Positions 1 to 9,308 of a stretch of 64,000 nt of DNA are shown piece after piece; within the stretch, counting starts at the first letter, position 1; each line of letters begins with the position of its first letter. Under the pieces are notes generated by a model that was given only the letters and a program-made list of their open reading frames with translations, ran no database searches and was not told the DNA's origin. The stretch lies in assembly GCF_028737265.1 (NCBI RefSeq), contig NZ_JAQZAK010000001.1, forward strand, positions 992,001 to 1,056,000. Reading direction: 5' to 3'. This DNA is from Actinomycetospora callitridis. GTDB lineage: Bacteria; Actinomycetota; Actinomycetes; Mycobacteriales; Pseudonocardiaceae. The translations under genes were made by a program, and so were the position numbers.

Positions 1-1500
1 GAGCCCTACGAGGCGACCGGACGCTGGACCGAGTACGGCGACGCGCTCTTCCGCCTCAAGGACCGCAAGAAGGCCGACTACCTCCTCGGCCCCACGCACG
101 AGGAGATGTTCACCCTCATGGTCAAGGGGGAGACGAGCTCCTACCGCGACTTCCCGGTGATCCTCTACCAGGTCCAGACCAAGTACCGCGACGAGGAGCG
201 CCCGCGGGCGGGCATCCTGCGCGGGCGCGAGTTCACGATGAAGGACTCGTACTCGTTCGACCTCTCCGACGAGGCCCTGCAGGCGTCCTACGACGCGCAC
301 CGCGAGGCCTACCAGCGGATCTTCGCGCGACTCGGGCTCGAGGTGCAGATCGTCTCGGCGATGTCGGGGGCGATGGGTGGCTCGGCGTCCGAGGAGTTCC
401 TCGCGCCCTGCGCGTCGGGCGAGGACACCTACGTGCGCGCGCCCGCCACGGGCTACGCCGCCAACGTCGAGGCCGTGACGACCCCCGCGCCGCCGGAGCA
501 GTCGACCGAGGACGAGCCCGAGGCGGTCGTGTACGACACCCCGGACACGCCGACGATCGACACGCTGGTCGCGCACGTCAACGGCCTGGGGCTGGGTCGC
601 ACCTTCACCGCCGCCGACACCCTCAAGAACGTCATGGTCAAGACGCGCCTGCCCGGGTCGACGGAGTGGACGCTGCTCGGGGTCGGCGTCCCCGGCGACC
701 GCGAGGTGGACATGAAGCGCCTCGAGGCGTCGGTGTCGCCGGCGGAGGTCGCGCTGCTCGAGGACGCGGACTTCGCCGCGAACCCCTTCCTCACCAAGGG
801 CTACATCGGGCCGGTCGGGCTCGCGAAGAACGGCGTGCGCTACGTCGTCGATCCCCGGATCGTCACCGGCACCGCGTGGGTCACGGGTGCCGACGAGCCC
901 GGGCGCCACGTCGTCGACCTCGTCGCCGGCCGCGACTTCACCCCCGACGGCACGATCGAGGCCGCCGAGGTGCGCGAGGGCGACCCCTCGCCCGACGGCG
1001 GCGGCCCGCTGGTCGCCGCGCGGGGCATCGAGATGGGCCACATCTTCCAGCTCGGCCGCAAGTACGCCGAGGCGCTCGGGCTGTCCGTCCAGGGCGCGGA
1101 CGGCAAGCCGACCACGATCACCATGGGCTCCTACGGCGTCGGCGTCACCCGCGCGGTCGCGGCGATCACCGAGCAGCACGCCGACGACAAGGGCCTGGTG
1201 TGGCCGGCGGAGGTCGCGCCGTACGCCGTGCACCTCGTCATCGCCGGCAAGGACCCGGCCCAGGCCGAGGCGGCCGACCGGATCGCGACGGAGCTCGCCG
1301 ACGCGGGCCTCGAGGTGCTGCTCGACGACCGCAAGGCCTCGCCGGGCGTGAAGTTCGCCGACGCCGAGCTGCTCGGGATGCCGACCACCCTGACCGTCGG
1401 GCGGGGCCTGGCGAACGGGGTCGTCGAGGTCACCGACCGGGCCTCGGGCGAGCGCCGCGAGGTCCCGGTCGACGAGGTCGTCGGGGAACTGACCCGCTGA
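1..1500 (+). CDS. proS: Prolyl-tRNA synthetase, 5' end outside the window
   Basis: Class II aminoacyl-tRNA synthetase that charges tRNA-Pro. The frame is open from base 1 ([14 protein letters not shown]...), so the first part of the gene, including motif 1, lies upstream; 499 residues are visible. A bacterial-type YbaK-like editing insertion (about residues 170-330, with the TLKNVMVK lysine segment) that clears Ala-tRNA-Pro is present. Motif 3 follows ([15 protein letters not shown]), then the anticodon-binding domain ([19 protein letters not shown]). Its stop codon directly abuts the stop of the convergent MFS gene. In M. tuberculosis proS also lies just upstream of the nusA-infB region. Confidence 0.97.
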   Translation, partial: EPYEATGRWTEYGDALFRLKDRKKADYLLGPTHEEMFTLMVKGETSSYRDFPVILYQVQTKYRDEERPRAGILRGREFTMKDSYSFDLSDEALQASYDAHREAYQRIFARLGLEVQIVSAMSGAMGGSASEEFLAPCASGEDTYVRAPATGYAANVEAVTTPAPPEQSTEDEPEAVVYDTPDTPTIDTLVAHVNGLGLGRTFTAADTLKNVMVKTRLPGSTEWTLLGVGVPGDREVDMKRLEASVSPAEVALLEDADFAANPFLTKGYIGPVGLAKNGVRYVVDPRIVTGTAWVTGADEPGRHVVDLVAGRDFTPDGTIEAAEVREGDPSPDGGGPLVAARGIEMGHIFQLGRKYAEALGLSVQGADGKPTTITMGSYGVGVTRAVAAITEQHADDKGLVWPAEVAPYAVHLVIAGKDPAQAEAADRIATELADAGLEVLLDDRKASPGVKFADAELLGMPTTLTVGRGLANGVVEVTDRASGERREVPVDEVVGELTR

Positions 1501-2742
1501 TCAGGCCGGCGACGGGGCGGCCGCCCGCCGCTCCAGCGCGACGGAGATCGCGAGCACGCCGAGACCGATCAGCGGCAGCACCGCGCCCACCGCGGCCGGG
1601 GCGTCGTAGCCCAGGCCCGCCGCGAGCACGAGGCCGCCCAGCGCCGCGCCCACCGCGTTGGCGACGTTGAACGCCGAGTGGAAGCTCGCGGCAGCCAGTG
1701 ACGGGCCCTCGGCGGCGAAGTCGATGAGCCGGCCCATCAGCGCCGGCCCGGCCGACAGACCCACGAACCCGAGCGCGAAGAGCCCGATCGTCGCGGTGAC
1801 CGCGTTGTGCGCGGCCATCGTGAAGGCGACCAGCACGGCCGCGTAGGTGACGAGGGCGATCGCGATCGTCGCCCGCGGGGCCTTCTCGGCGAAGCGGCCG
1901 CCGGCGATGTTGCCGATCGTCATGCCGACGCCGAGGGCGCCGAGCAGCAGCGGGATGGTCGTCGGCGCGACCCCGGCCTGGTTGGTCAGGATCGGGCTGA
2001 TGTAGCTGTACACCGCGAACAGGCCGCCGAAGCCGGCGGCGATGACGCCGAGGGTCAGCCAGACCTGGGGCCTGCGCAGCGCGGTGAGCTCGCCGCCCAA
2101 GCTGCCGCCGTGGTCCCCGGCCGGGCTGGGCACGAGGGTGACGACGGCGAGCACGGTGATCAGGGCGACGACCGTGACGGCGACGTAGGCGCTGCGCCAG
2201 CCGAACATCTCGCCCAACCACGTGGCAGCGGGCACGCCGATGATGTTGGCGATGGTCAGCCCGAGCATCACGGTCGCGAGGGCCCGGGCGCGCTTCTCCG
2301 GGGCCACGAGGGCCGACCCGAGGACGGCGGCGGCCCCGAAGTAGGCGCCGTGCGGCAACCCGGAGAGGAAGCGCAGGCCCACGAAGGGCAGGAAGGACGG
2401 CGCGATCGCCGACAGCGCGTTGAAGACGACGAGGGCGACGGCCAGCACGACCACCATCTGCTTGCGCGGCCAGCGGGCCCCGATGAGCGTGATCAGCGGG
2501 GCGCCGACGACCACGCCGAGCGCGTAGGCGCTGATGGCGATGCCGGCGGTCGGCACCGAGACCCCGAGGTCGGACGCGAAGCCGGGCAGCACGCCCATGC
2601 TGGCGAACTCGGTGGTGCCGATCGCGAGCCCGCCCAGGGCCAGCGCGGCCAGGCTCACGCCGGCGGGGACGCGGGAGAGGCGCGTCGGGCGCTCCTCCTG
2701 CCGGACGATCGCGGGCGTCTCGGTGGCGGTGGGCGGGGTCAC
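1501..2742 (-). CDS. MFS efflux transporter, AraJ/sugar-efflux type (DHA1)
   Basis: Membrane transporter of 413 residues with 12 predicted hydrophobic segments. The first helix reads GGLAIGTTEFASMGVLPGF, characteristic of the AraJ/YdhP/chloramphenicol-resistance-like DHA1 branch, which exports arabinose-type sugars or drugs by proton antiport. GTG start at 2742 chosen because it overlaps the stop of the HAD phosphatase gene by 4 bp (GTGA), giving translational coupling. Coupling to a sugar-phosphate-type phosphatase and the nearby ROK regulator suggests export of a dephosphorylated sugar. A drug substrate cannot be excluded. Confidence 0.85.
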   Translation of the reverse strand: MTPPTATETPAIVRQEERPTRLSRVPAGVSLAALALGGLAIGTTEFASMGVLPGFASDLGVSVPTAGIAISAYALGVVVGAPLITLIGARWPRKQMVVVLAVALVVFNALSAIAPSFLPFVGLRFLSGLPHGAYFGAAAVLGSALVAPEKRARALATVMLGLTIANIIGVPAATWLGEMFGWRSAYVAVTVVALITVLAVVTLVPSPAGDHGGSLGGELTALRRPQVWLTLGVIAAGFGGLFAVYSYISPILTNQAGVAPTTIPLLLGALGVGMTIGNIAGGRFAEKAPRATIAIALVTYAAVLVAFTMAAHNAVTATIGLFALGFVGLSAGPALMGRLIDFAAEGPSLAAASFHSAFNVANAVGAALGGLVLAAGLGYDAPAAVGAVLPLIGLGVLAISVALERRAAAPSPA

Positions 2743-3413
2743 GCGGTCACCTCCCGGGGGATCAGGGGCACGACGTCGTGGAGGGTGGCGACGGCCAGGT
2801 CGGCGGGCTCGCCGCGCAGGCCGGCGACGGTCGCGCCGGCGGCACGGCCGGCCTCGACGCCGACGGCGGAGTCCTCGACGACGAGGCACTCGGTGATGTC
2901 GACGCCCAGGAAGTCGGCGGCCCGGAGGTAGCCCTCGGGGTCCGGCTTGCCGTGGGTCACCAGGTCGCGGGGGACGAGCACCGGGAACCGGAGTCCGGCG
3001 GCGTCGAGCCGAGCCCGGGCGAGCCGCGTGTCGGCGCTGGTCACGACCGCCCAGGGCATGAACGTGGCCTCGAGGCGGTCGATCAGCTCGTGCGCGCCGG
3101 GGGCGGCGACGACGTCGGCGAGGTCGACGTACTCGTGCTCGAGGTGGTCGCGGGTGGCTTCGGCGACCCGGGCCTCGTCGAGGTCGGGGCGGACCCGGCG
3201 GACCGTGCTCTCCGCGGGGTGACCGGTCATGACGTCGAGCACCGCGTCCGGGTCGGCGTCCCAGCGGCGCGCCCAGGAGCGCCAGGAGCGCTCGACGGCG
3301 GCGTCCGAGTCGACCAGGGTGCCGTCCATGTCCAGCAGCACGGCCGCGAAGGTCTCGGCGGTCTCGGCGGTCCCGGGGACCGGCCGGTCGAGCACCGCAG
3401 GCTGCAGCGTCAC
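2739..3413 (-). CDS. HAD-superfamily phosphatase, beta-phosphoglucomutase/sugar-phosphatase type
   Basis: Subclass IA HAD hydrolase of 224 residues. Motif I is LLDMDGTLVDSD (nucleophile Asp and acid/base Asp), motif II is VVTSAD, motif III Lys lies in THGKPDPEGY, and motif IV is VVEDSAVGV. The cap domain after motif I and the KPDPEGYL segment resemble small sugar-phosphate phosphatases (YfbT/YniC, DOG1). GTG at 3413 is preferred over an upstream in-frame ATG (3431) because AGGAAGGAA lies just upstream of it. It forms a translationally coupled pair with the downstream MFS efflux gene and is divergent from the ROK regulator. Substrate unknown. Confidence 0.85.
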   Translation of the reverse strand: MTLQPAVLDRPVPGTAETAETFAAVLLDMDGTLVDSDAAVERSWRSWARRWDADPDAVLDVMTGHPAESTVRRVRPDLDEARVAEATRDHLEHEYVDLADVVAAPGAHELIDRLEATFMPWAVVTSADTRLARARLDAAGLRFPVLVPRDLVTHGKPDPEGYLRAADFLGVDITECLVVEDSAVGVEAGRAAGATVAGLRGEPADLAVATLHDVVPLIPREVTA

Positions 3414-3432
3414 GGAGGTTCCTTCCTGCACG

Positions 3433-3467
3433 TTGAATATTCTCGCTATCCGAGCATAATCGTCCCC
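3433..3467 (+). promoter_or_regulatory. Candidate promoter/operator between the HAD-MFS operon and the ROK regulator
   Basis: This is a distinctly AT-rich patch in GC-rich DNA. On the plus strand TTGAAT (3433-3438) and CATAAT (3455-3460) are 16 bp apart and end 7 nt before the ATG of the ROK gene, so that mRNA may be leaderless. An imperfect palindrome (ATTCTCG ... CGAGcATAAT, 3439-3460) fills the spacer and is a plausible ROK operator that could also control the divergent HAD-MFS pair. Inference only. Confidence 0.5.
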
Positions 3468-4655
3468 ATGACCGCGTCAACGGAGACCGGACGTGAGCCG
3501 GGTCGCGCCCGGGTGGACCGGTGGCGCACGAAGGCGGAGGTGCTCGCCGAGGTCCGGCGCTCGCCGGGCCTGACCCGCGTCGAGCTCGCGCGCCGCCTCT
3601 CGCTGTCCAGCGCGTCGGTCACCGAGACCGTCGGGCGCCTGCGGGAGGCCGGCTGGATCACCGAGTGCCGCGCACCGGTCCAGGGCCGCGGGCGTCCCAC
3701 CACCTGTCTCGATGCCTGCCCCGACGGCCCGCGCGTGGTCGCGGTGGACGTGCGCCACGAGGACTGGCGGGTGGGCCTCGCGGGCCTCGACGGCGAGGTC
3801 ACCGACGTCGTCGGCGCCCGCCACGGCCGCGACCCCTCGGCCGTCGCGGACACCCTGCGGGCCGCCGTCGCCGAGGTCGCCCGGGGACACCGCGTCGTGG
3901 CGGTCGGCCTCGCCGCCCCCGCGCCGGTGTCCGACGACGGCCTCGTGCGGGCCACCGAGCTGGCCTGGGACGCCGTCGACCTCGGCTCGGTCACCGCAGC
4001 GCTCGGCCCCGACCCGGTGCCGCTGCAGGTCGGCAACGACGCGACGTTCGCCGGCGTGGCCGAGGCCCGCACCGGCGCGGCGGCCGGTGCGGGCACGGCG
4101 CTCTACCTCACCGTCGAGGTCGGGCTCGGCGGGGCGCTGCTGCTCGACGGCCGCCCGCACCTGGGGGCGCACGGCGCGGCGGGGGAGTACGGCCACCTCC
4201 CCTTCGGCGACCCGGCGCGCCCGTGCCCGTGCGGGGCGACGGGGTGCTGGGGCCCGGAGGTCGACGGCCGGGCGCTCGCCCGCCACCTGGGCGCGCCGGC
4301 GCCCGAGGACCCCCGCTCCTACGCCGAGGCGGTGCTCACGCGGGCCGCGAGCGGCGAGGAGGACGCGGTGGCCTCCGTCGGTGCCGTGGCCGCCCACCTG
4401 GCCCGGGGCGTGGCCGGCCTGGTGCACGTCCACGACCCCGACGTCGTCGTGCTCGGCGGGCTGGCGCGCGGCCTGCGCGCGTCACCGGCGTTCGACGAGG
4501 CCTACGAGCGCGCGCTCATGGCCTTCCGGCGCGCCGACCCGGTGCCCGTGCTCGACGCGGTGCACGGCGACGACGGGGCCCTGCGCGGGGCCGCGGCGCT
4601 GGCGCTCGACCACGCCACGAGCCCCGAGGGGCTCGCCGAGATCTGCGGGGATTAA
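3468..4655 (+). CDS. ROK-family transcriptional regulator (NagC/XylR type)
   Basis: 395 residues. An N-terminal winged helix (about 20-80: TRVELARRLSLSSASVTETV) precedes a ROK sugar-kinase-like domain. This contains the VGNDATFAGVAEAR segment, the GEYGHLPFG loop and the cysteine cluster CPCGATGCWG that binds structural zinc in ROK proteins. Members sense sugars or sugar phosphates and usually repress. Start ATG 3468 lies 7 nt from a -10-like CATAAT, so it is probably leaderless. The divergent HAD phosphatase and sugar-efflux genes are the likely targets. The stop overlaps the stop of the convergent yjbQ by 3 bp. Confidence 0.9.
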   Translation: MTASTETGREPGRARVDRWRTKAEVLAEVRRSPGLTRVELARRLSLSSASVTETVGRLREAGWITECRAPVQGRGRPTTCLDACPDGPRVVAVDVRHEDWRVGLAGLDGEVTDVVGARHGRDPSAVADTLRAAVAEVARGHRVVAVGLAAPAPVSDDGLVRATELAWDAVDLGSVTAALGPDPVPLQVGNDATFAGVAEARTGAAAGAGTALYLTVEVGLGGALLLDGRPHLGAHGAAGEYGHLPFGDPARPCPCGATGCWGPEVDGRALARHLGAPAPEDPRSYAEAVLTRAASGEEDAVASVGAVAAHLARGVAGLVHVHDPDVVVLGGLARGLRASPAFDEAYERALMAFRRADPVPVLDAVHGDDGALRGAAALALDHATSPEGLAEICGD

Positions 4656-5062
4656 CCCGCCAGCAGGCTCAGGCGGACCCTGCGGGTGGGGTTGTCGGTG
4701 TTGGTGTCGACGAGGCACACCGACTGCCAGGTGCCCAGGGTCAGCGCGCCGCCGAGCACCGGCACGGACATCGAGGGCGCGACCAGGGCGGGCAGGACGT
4801 GGTCGCGGCCGTGGCCGGGCGAGCCGTGGCGGTGCGACCAGCGGTCGTCGGCGGGCAGCAGCTCCCGGAGCTGGGTCAGGAGGTCGCCGTCGCTGCCCGC
4901 GCCGGTCTCGATGATCGCCACCCCGGCCGTCGCGTGGGGGACGAAGACGTGCAGCAGACCGTCGGACGACCCGGCCCCCTCGACGAACCTGCGGCACTCC
5001 CCGGTGATGTCGCGGACGGTCTCCCGCTCGCCGGTCCGGATCTCGATCTCCTCGCTGTACAC
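4652..5062 (-). CDS. YjbQ/UPF0047 family protein
   Basis: 136 residues, covering the whole YjbQ family fold. The conserved segments are GLLHVFVPHATAGVAI, the DDRWSHRHG histidine stretch, and GTWQSVCLVD near the C terminus. YjbQ proteins have weak thiamine-phosphate-synthase activity and their true role is unclear. GTG start at 5062. A TACCCT -10-like hexamer (5070-5075 on the minus strand) ends 7 nt upstream, so the mRNA is probably leaderless. It converges on the ROK gene. Confidence 0.9.
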   Translation of the reverse strand: MYSEEIEIRTGERETVRDITGECRRFVEGAGSSDGLLHVFVPHATAGVAIIETGAGSDGDLLTQLRELLPADDRWSHRHGSPGHGRDHVLPALVAPSMSVPVLGGALTLGTWQSVCLVDTNTDNPTRRVRLSLLAG

Positions 5063-5108
5063 CCGGGCGAGGGTAGGGGCCTCCGGGCGCGCGTGCGGAG
5101 GGGCCAGA

Positions 5109-5927
5109 ATGCCCGCCGTGCACCCCGATTCCGGACAAGGACGAGTGGCCGTCGCGGTCGTGACCGGCGCGGGCCGCGGGATCGGGGCGGGGATCGCCGC
5201 CGCGCTCTCGGCGCGCGGTCACCACCTCGTCGTCACCGACGTGGACGCGGCCGCGGCGCAGGCGACCGCCGAGGCCCTCGACGGCCCGGCGACGGCGATG
5301 CCGCTCGACGTCCGCGACGCCTCGGCCCACCGCGCCGTGGCGCTCGCGGCGGCGGGGCTCGGCGACGTCACGGTCTGGGTGAACAACGCCGGCGTGCTGT
5401 CGACCGCCCCGGCCTGGGAGGCGACCGACGACGAGGTCACCGCGACCTTCGAGGTCAACACCCTCGGCACGGTGCACGGCTCGCGCGCGGCGGTGGACGT
5501 CATGCGCCGCGGCGACATCCTCAACATCGTCTCGCTCTCCGGGCTCGGGCCGACGCCGGGCTTCGCCACCTACGGTGCGAGCAAGGCCGCGGCGCTGAGC
5601 TACACCCAGGCCCTCGACATCGAGCTGGCCTCGGCGCGCCGGCCGGTCCGGGTGCGGGCGCTGTGCCCCGACGTCGTCGACACCTCGCTGGTCAGCAAGG
5701 TCGCGCACCGGCCGAGCTCGGCGCTGCTGTTCACCGGCACCCGCCTGCTGTCGGTGGACGAGGTCGTCGACGCGGCGATGGGCATGCTCGGAGGGCGACG
5801 GGCGTTGCGTACCGTTCCCGGCTGGCGCGCTGCCCTGCAGCGTTCCTCGGCGGCGTTGCCGGGGATGGCGCGCGTCGCTGTCCCGTTCGTGGCTCGACTG
5901 GGAGAGCGGCGCCGTCTGTCGCGTTGA
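5109..5927 (+). CDS. Short-chain dehydrogenase/reductase (SDR)
   Basis: NAD(P)-dependent oxidoreductase of 272 residues. The cofactor motif TGAGRGIG is near residue 18, NNAGVL follows, and the catalytic Ser-Tyr-Lys lies in NIVSLSGL...TYGASKAAAL. A distal DVVDTSLV segment and a basic C-terminal tail follow. ATG at 5109 is preferred because GGAGGGG lies 5 nt upstream; GTG 5118 is the alternative. Classical single-domain SDR of unknown substrate, monocistronic between yjbQ and a membrane protein gene. Confidence 0.88.
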   Translation: MPAVHPDSGQGRVAVAVVTGAGRGIGAGIAAALSARGHHLVVTDVDAAAAQATAEALDGPATAMPLDVRDASAHRAVALAAAGLGDVTVWVNNAGVLSTAPAWEATDDEVTATFEVNTLGTVHGSRAAVDVMRRGDILNIVSLSGLGPTPGFATYGASKAAALSYTQALDIELASARRPVRVRALCPDVVDTSLVSKVAHRPSSALLFTGTRLLSVDEVVDAAMGMLGGRRALRTVPGWRAALQRSSAALPGMARVAVPFVARLGERRRLSR

Positions 5928-6035
5928 CGGCCGTTCGTCTCAGTGAGCGACGCGCCGACCTAGGGGTCGTGATCGGAACGTGACCCTCTCGGCTACGTTG
6001 AGCACGGTCCATGTCCCCCGAACGTGGAGGATCGG

Positions 6036-7433
6036 ATGCTGGTGCTGGCTCCCGATCCGCGCCTCGGTATCGCTCCGGAGCGGGTCTCGCGTGTGCGCGC
6101 CCTGCTCGAGGAGGGCTCACCGGGCGCGCGGGTGCCCGGTCTCGTCGTGGCGCTGCCCGGCGGGGCCGACGGCGTGCTCGACGCCGTGGTGCTGCGTCCC
6201 GACGGCGTGCTGGGCCTCGCCCCGCTGACCGCGGGCGAGCGCGAGAACGTCCGCGAGGCCGTCGTGGCCGGCGGCGGGCGCGGGCCGCGCGTCGCCGACC
6301 CCACCGCCTCGGCGCCGTCGCTCGACATCGGCTCCGGGCCCTCGGCCCGCCAGGCCGCCGACGAGCTCGACCGCCTCCTGGGCCTGTCCGACCCGCCGTG
6401 CGCCGCGCCCCGCCGTGTCCTCGGCACGCTCGGCGAGGACGACGTGGACGCCGGGGCCGGCGCCGCCCGCGCGGCGCTCAAGGCGCCGGTCGGCTCGTTC
6501 CGGGTGATCGACGTCGAGGACCTGCGCCGCCTGCTCCTCGCGTTCCGGCTGGGCGACCACGTACCCGACACCGCGCGCCTCGCCGAGGCGGGCTTCCTCG
6601 CCCCCGAGACACCGGCCCTGCAGGCGGGCGCCTCGCCCGAGACCACGCCCGTGCCCGTCCCCTCCGACTCGCCCTCGCCGGTCCCCGCGGCGCGGACGCC
6701 GCTGCCGGCCACCGGGCGGCTCCCGTCGTCGCCGGCCACGTCCGTCGCCCCCTCCGAGTCGTCGCTCTCCGGATCCTCCGGCCCGCGCCCGGGCGGGGCG
6801 ATCGGCGGGCTGCTCGCCGCGCCGCGCCGCGCCGGACGCGCGGCGCGGGGGCGCTACGGCGGCGCGCTGCCCGACTGGGTCTGGGGCTGGCGCGGTCTCA
6901 CCCTCGCCGCCGTCGCGGCCTTCCTGGTCGCGCTCGGCCTCGCGTTCCTCGTGGGCCGCGCGGCCACCGGGGGCGGCGGCGAGCCCGACCCCGCGGCCAC
7001 GCGCACCGTGGACGGCATCACCTTCACCCGCGAGGTCGCGACCACCGACACGTCCTGCGAGGGCCACGCCTACGGCCAGGCGGCGGCGTTCCTGCGCGAG
7101 CGCGGCTGCCTGCACCTCGACCGCTCCCTGTGGTCGGCGAACGCCGAGGGCCGCGACGTCGTCGTGGCGGTGGCGACCGTCCAGATGCCCGACACGACCA
7201 CGGCGGGCGCGTTCCGCTCGCTGGTCGACAGCAACGGGACGGGCAACATCAGCGACCTCCTGCGCGAGCAGCGCGGCTACCCCGGCGCCCCCGAGCAGCT
7301 CACCGGCCAGGGCTACGCCTCGGCCCAGCTGGGCGACCGCGTGGCGGTGGCGGAGGCCGACGGCATCGACCCCGGATTCACCGACGGCGACGCCCTCGAC
7401 CGCATCTCCCGCGCGGGGCTCGCCCTGCGCTGA
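6036..7433 (+). CDS. Hypothetical single-pass membrane protein with extracytoplasmic C-terminal domain
   Basis: 465 residues, not recognised. About 290 cytoplasmic residues end in a Pro/Ser-rich linker. One transmembrane helix follows (AAVAAFLVALGLAFLVG, about 288-304), then an outside domain of about 150 residues with two cysteines (DTSCEGHAYG, RERGCLHLD) that could form a disulfide. ATG 6036 is chosen because GGAGG lies 5 nt upstream, although an in-frame GTG (6024) exists. A TACGTT -10-like hexamer is at 5994. The neighbour is the convergent ferritin-like gene. The inside-linker-TM-outside layout suggests envelope sensing or assembly, which is only a guess. Confidence 0.75.
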   Translation: MLVLAPDPRLGIAPERVSRVRALLEEGSPGARVPGLVVALPGGADGVLDAVVLRPDGVLGLAPLTAGERENVREAVVAGGGRGPRVADPTASAPSLDIGSGPSARQAADELDRLLGLSDPPCAAPRRVLGTLGEDDVDAGAGAARAALKAPVGSFRVIDVEDLRRLLLAFRLGDHVPDTARLAEAGFLAPETPALQAGASPETTPVPVPSDSPSPVPAARTPLPATGRLPSSPATSVAPSESSLSGSSGPRPGGAIGGLLAAPRRAGRAARGRYGGALPDWVWGWRGLTLAAVAAFLVALGLAFLVGRAATGGGGEPDPAATRTVDGITFTREVATTDTSCEGHAYGQAAAFLRERGCLHLDRSLWSANAEGRDVVVAVATVQMPDTTTAGAFRSLVDSNGTGNISDLLREQRGYPGAPEQLTGQGYASAQLGDRVAVAEADGIDPGFTDGDALDRISRAGLALR

Positions 7434-7439
7434 CCGGGC

Positions 7440-7907
7440 TCAGGTCTCCGAACCGTCCCCGGGGAACGGGGCGACGAGCGGGGTCCGCCCAGCCAGGTCG
7501 CGCCAGGTGACCGACACCGTCGCGGCCGCGGTCACCGCCCCGAGCGCGAGCCGGCGCAGCTCGCCGCCGGTCGCGGCCTCCGTGCGCTCGGCGACGGCCC
7601 GCCAGGCCGCCGCGACGTCGTCCTCGGCCACGGCCGCGAGCCCGGCCGCCGACGCGGCGTCGGTGACCGGAGAGGGCGGGCGGTAGGCCGCGGCGGCGGG
7701 GGGTGCGGCGATCCCGTCGCGGGCGAGCAGGGCGACCACCGCGTCGCGGCGTTCCCGGTGGGCCAGCGAGGCGGCGGCCAGGCCGGTCGCCGTCGAGGCG
7801 GGCAGGAACGCCGACACCAGCCCGTACACCCAGATCGCGGCGTGCTCGGTGCCCAGCGCGGTGAGCAGCATCTCCCGGAGGTCACCGTCGTCGAGAGGTT
7901 GTGTCAT
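7440..7907 (-). CDS. Ferritin-like DUF4439 domain protein
   Basis: 155 residues, largely helical and alanine-rich. It opens with LREMLLTALGTEHAAIWVYGLVSAF, the E-x2-H-type opening of the actinobacterial DUF4439 ferritin-like family, and continues with HRERRDAVVALL. Similar proteins lie between proS and rimP in mycobacteria. It starts 7 nt after the stop of the upstream lipoprotein gene, so the two are co-transcribed. Function unknown; metal binding has not been shown. Confidence 0.8.
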   Translation of the reverse strand: MTQPLDDGDLREMLLTALGTEHAAIWVYGLVSAFLPASTATGLAAASLAHRERRDAVVALLARDGIAAPPAAAAYRPPSPVTDAASAAGLAAVAEDDVAAAWRAVAERTEAATGGELRRLALGAVTAAATVSVTWRDLAGRTPLVAPFPGDGSET

Positions 7908-7914
7908 CCCGCCG

Positions 7915-8439
7915 TCACCCCAGCACCGTCACGTGGCCCGCGCAGCTGGCCGCGACGGAGGTCAGCAGGCCGCAGCGGGACGGCTCCACGGTCAGGGCGA
8001 GGGCCCCGGCGCCGTCGCGGGCGGTCCCCAGCGAGCGCCGCAGCGCGGTCACCGCGGCGGCCGCGCTCGCGGCCGGGCGGGCCGGCGCGGGGGTGGCGCC
8101 CGCGGCGGCGTCGACGGTCGCCGTCCGGTCGGGGCGCGCGCGGCGGATCTCGGCGGCGAGGGCGTCGGCGTGGGCCCGGCGGGCGCGGGACAGCGGGGTG
8201 AGACGGCCGGCGAGCTCGGGGTACGCGGCGGCGGCCGCGGCGGCCGTGACGGCGTCGTCGCGCGCCGCGGCGAGGGGCTCCTCGAGGGGGTCGGGACCCT
8301 CGGGCCGGGCGCACCCCGCGAGGGTCCCGGCCGCAGTCACTCCGGTGAGGAGCCCGGCGAGCGCACCCGCACCCCGGAGCACCGCACGGCGGGGTGTCCC
8401 GGTGCGGGCTCGGGCGGGGGTGACGACGGGGACGACCAC
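7915..8439 (-). CDS. Putative lipoprotein with Tat-like signal
   Basis: 174 residues. The N terminus has a twin arginine (TPRRAVLRG), a hydrophobic stretch (AGALAGLLTGVTAAG) and a lipobox LAGC, so the mature protein is probably a lipid-anchored surface protein. The rest is Ala-rich and helical, consistent with the ferritin-like partner downstream. GTG 8439 gives a short n-region of proper length; the only clear alternatives lie further upstream in low-complexity sequence. No strong ribosome binding site is seen. Divergent from rimP, 7 nt from the DUF4439 gene. Confidence 0.75.
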   Translation of the reverse strand: MVVPVVTPARARTGTPRRAVLRGAGALAGLLTGVTAAGTLAGCARPEGPDPLEEPLAAARDDAVTAAAAAAAYPELAGRLTPLSRARRAHADALAAEIRRARPDRTATVDAAAGATPAPARPAASAAAAVTALRRSLGTARDGAGALALTVEPSRCGLLTSVAASCAGHVTVLG

Positions 8440-8519
8440 GACGGGCCAGTCTGCCAGCCGCCCCGCGTCACGGGTCCCGCCGCGCCGCCGCGGCCGGGGG
8501 AGGTCCGGAGGGTGAGCGC

Positions 8520-8525
8520 TAGGCT
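8520..8525 (+). promoter_or_regulatory. Candidate -10 element of the rimP-nusA-infB operon
   Basis: TAGGCT fits the actinobacterial TAnnnT -10 consensus and sits in the divergent gap between the lipoprotein gene and rimP. It predicts a leader of about 100 nt before rimP. No clear -35 is visible. Confidence 0.4.
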
Positions 8526-8630
8526 GAACCACTGCGCGCCCGCTTCCCGGGCGCCGCCCCGTTCCCGCCCGCCCACGCCGCGCACGAGAGTCACCGGCGC
8601 CGCGGCGGGCCCCGCCCGTGAGGAGCACCG

Positions 8631-9308
8631 TTGTCCCCTGGGACGTCCCCCGCGCAGGCCGCCGAGCGCCTGCGCCCGGCCGTCGTCGACGTGGTCGAGG
8701 CCGCCGGCTTCGTGCTCGACGACCTGGAGGTGCGCCCGGCCGGGCGCCGCCAGGTCGTGCGCGTCGTGGTGGACACCGCCGAGGTGCCCGGTCCGCACGA
8801 CCCGCCGGCGCCCGGCCCGGACCTCGACGCCGTCGCCGGCGTCAGCCGCGAGCTGTCCCGCGTGCTGGACGAATCCGAGAAGACGGAGGGCGACAAGACG
8901 GAGAGCGGCGGCACGATCGCGGCCCCGGACGGCGAGTACACGCTCGAGGTGACGACGCCGGGCACCGACCGACCGCTCACCCGCCCGCACCACTGGCGGC
9001 GGGCCTGGCTGCGCCGGGTGGCGGTGACGCGCACCGGCGGCGGCACGCTCACCGCGCGCGTGGGTCCGGTCGACGGGACCGACGGCGGGGACGAGGGCGA
9101 GGGAGCCGCTGCGACGGTGACCCTGGCGGAGGGCACGCCGCGCGGGCCGGTGCTGCACCGGCTCCCGCTGGCCGAGGTCCGGCAGGCCGTCGTGGAGGTC
9201 GAGTTCAAGCCGGCACCGTCGTCCGAGGTGGACGCCCTGGTGGCGGCCGCGCTGGAGCAGGGTTCGGGACAGGGTGCGGAGACGCACGGACAGGGAGGAC
9301 GGCCGTGA
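8631..9308 (+). CDS. rimP: Ribosome maturation factor RimP
   Basis: 225 residues. RimP acts in 30S subunit maturation. The N-terminal domain shows [17 protein letters not shown] and the [11 protein letters not shown] segment, and [20 protein letters not shown] matches the conserved RimP signature YxLEVSSPGxxRPL. The start is TTG 8631 with AGGAG 6 nt upstream. The spacer around residues 75-100 is longer than usual and charged. Its stop overlaps the nusA start (GTGA), consistent with the conserved rimP-nusA coupling. Confidence 0.95.
   Translation: MSPGTSPAQAAERLRPAVVDVVEAAGFVLDDLEVRPAGRRQVVRVVVDTAEVPGPHDPPAPGPDLDAVAGVSRELSRVLDESEKTEGDKTESGGTIAAPDGEYTLEVTTPGTDRPLTRPHHWRRAWLRRVAVTRTGGGTLTARVGPVDGTDGGDEGEGAAATVTLAEGTPRGPVLHRLPLAEVRQAVVEVEFKPAPSSEVDALVAAALEQGSGQGAETHGQGGRP

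Noticed and set aside
1430..2221. Long Arg/Ala/Gly-rich reading frame opposite or across real genes (also at 666-1670, 2778-3480, 9274-10362, 16259-17383, 49000-50333)
   Set aside because: High-GC shadow frames: extremely rich in Arg, Pro and Ala, no recognisable motif, and each overlaps a gene with clear family motifs.
4691..4715. TTGTCGGTG, a good match to the PafBC first box
   Set aside because: Lies inside yjbQ, has no TAnnnT 8 nt downstream and points into no gene start.
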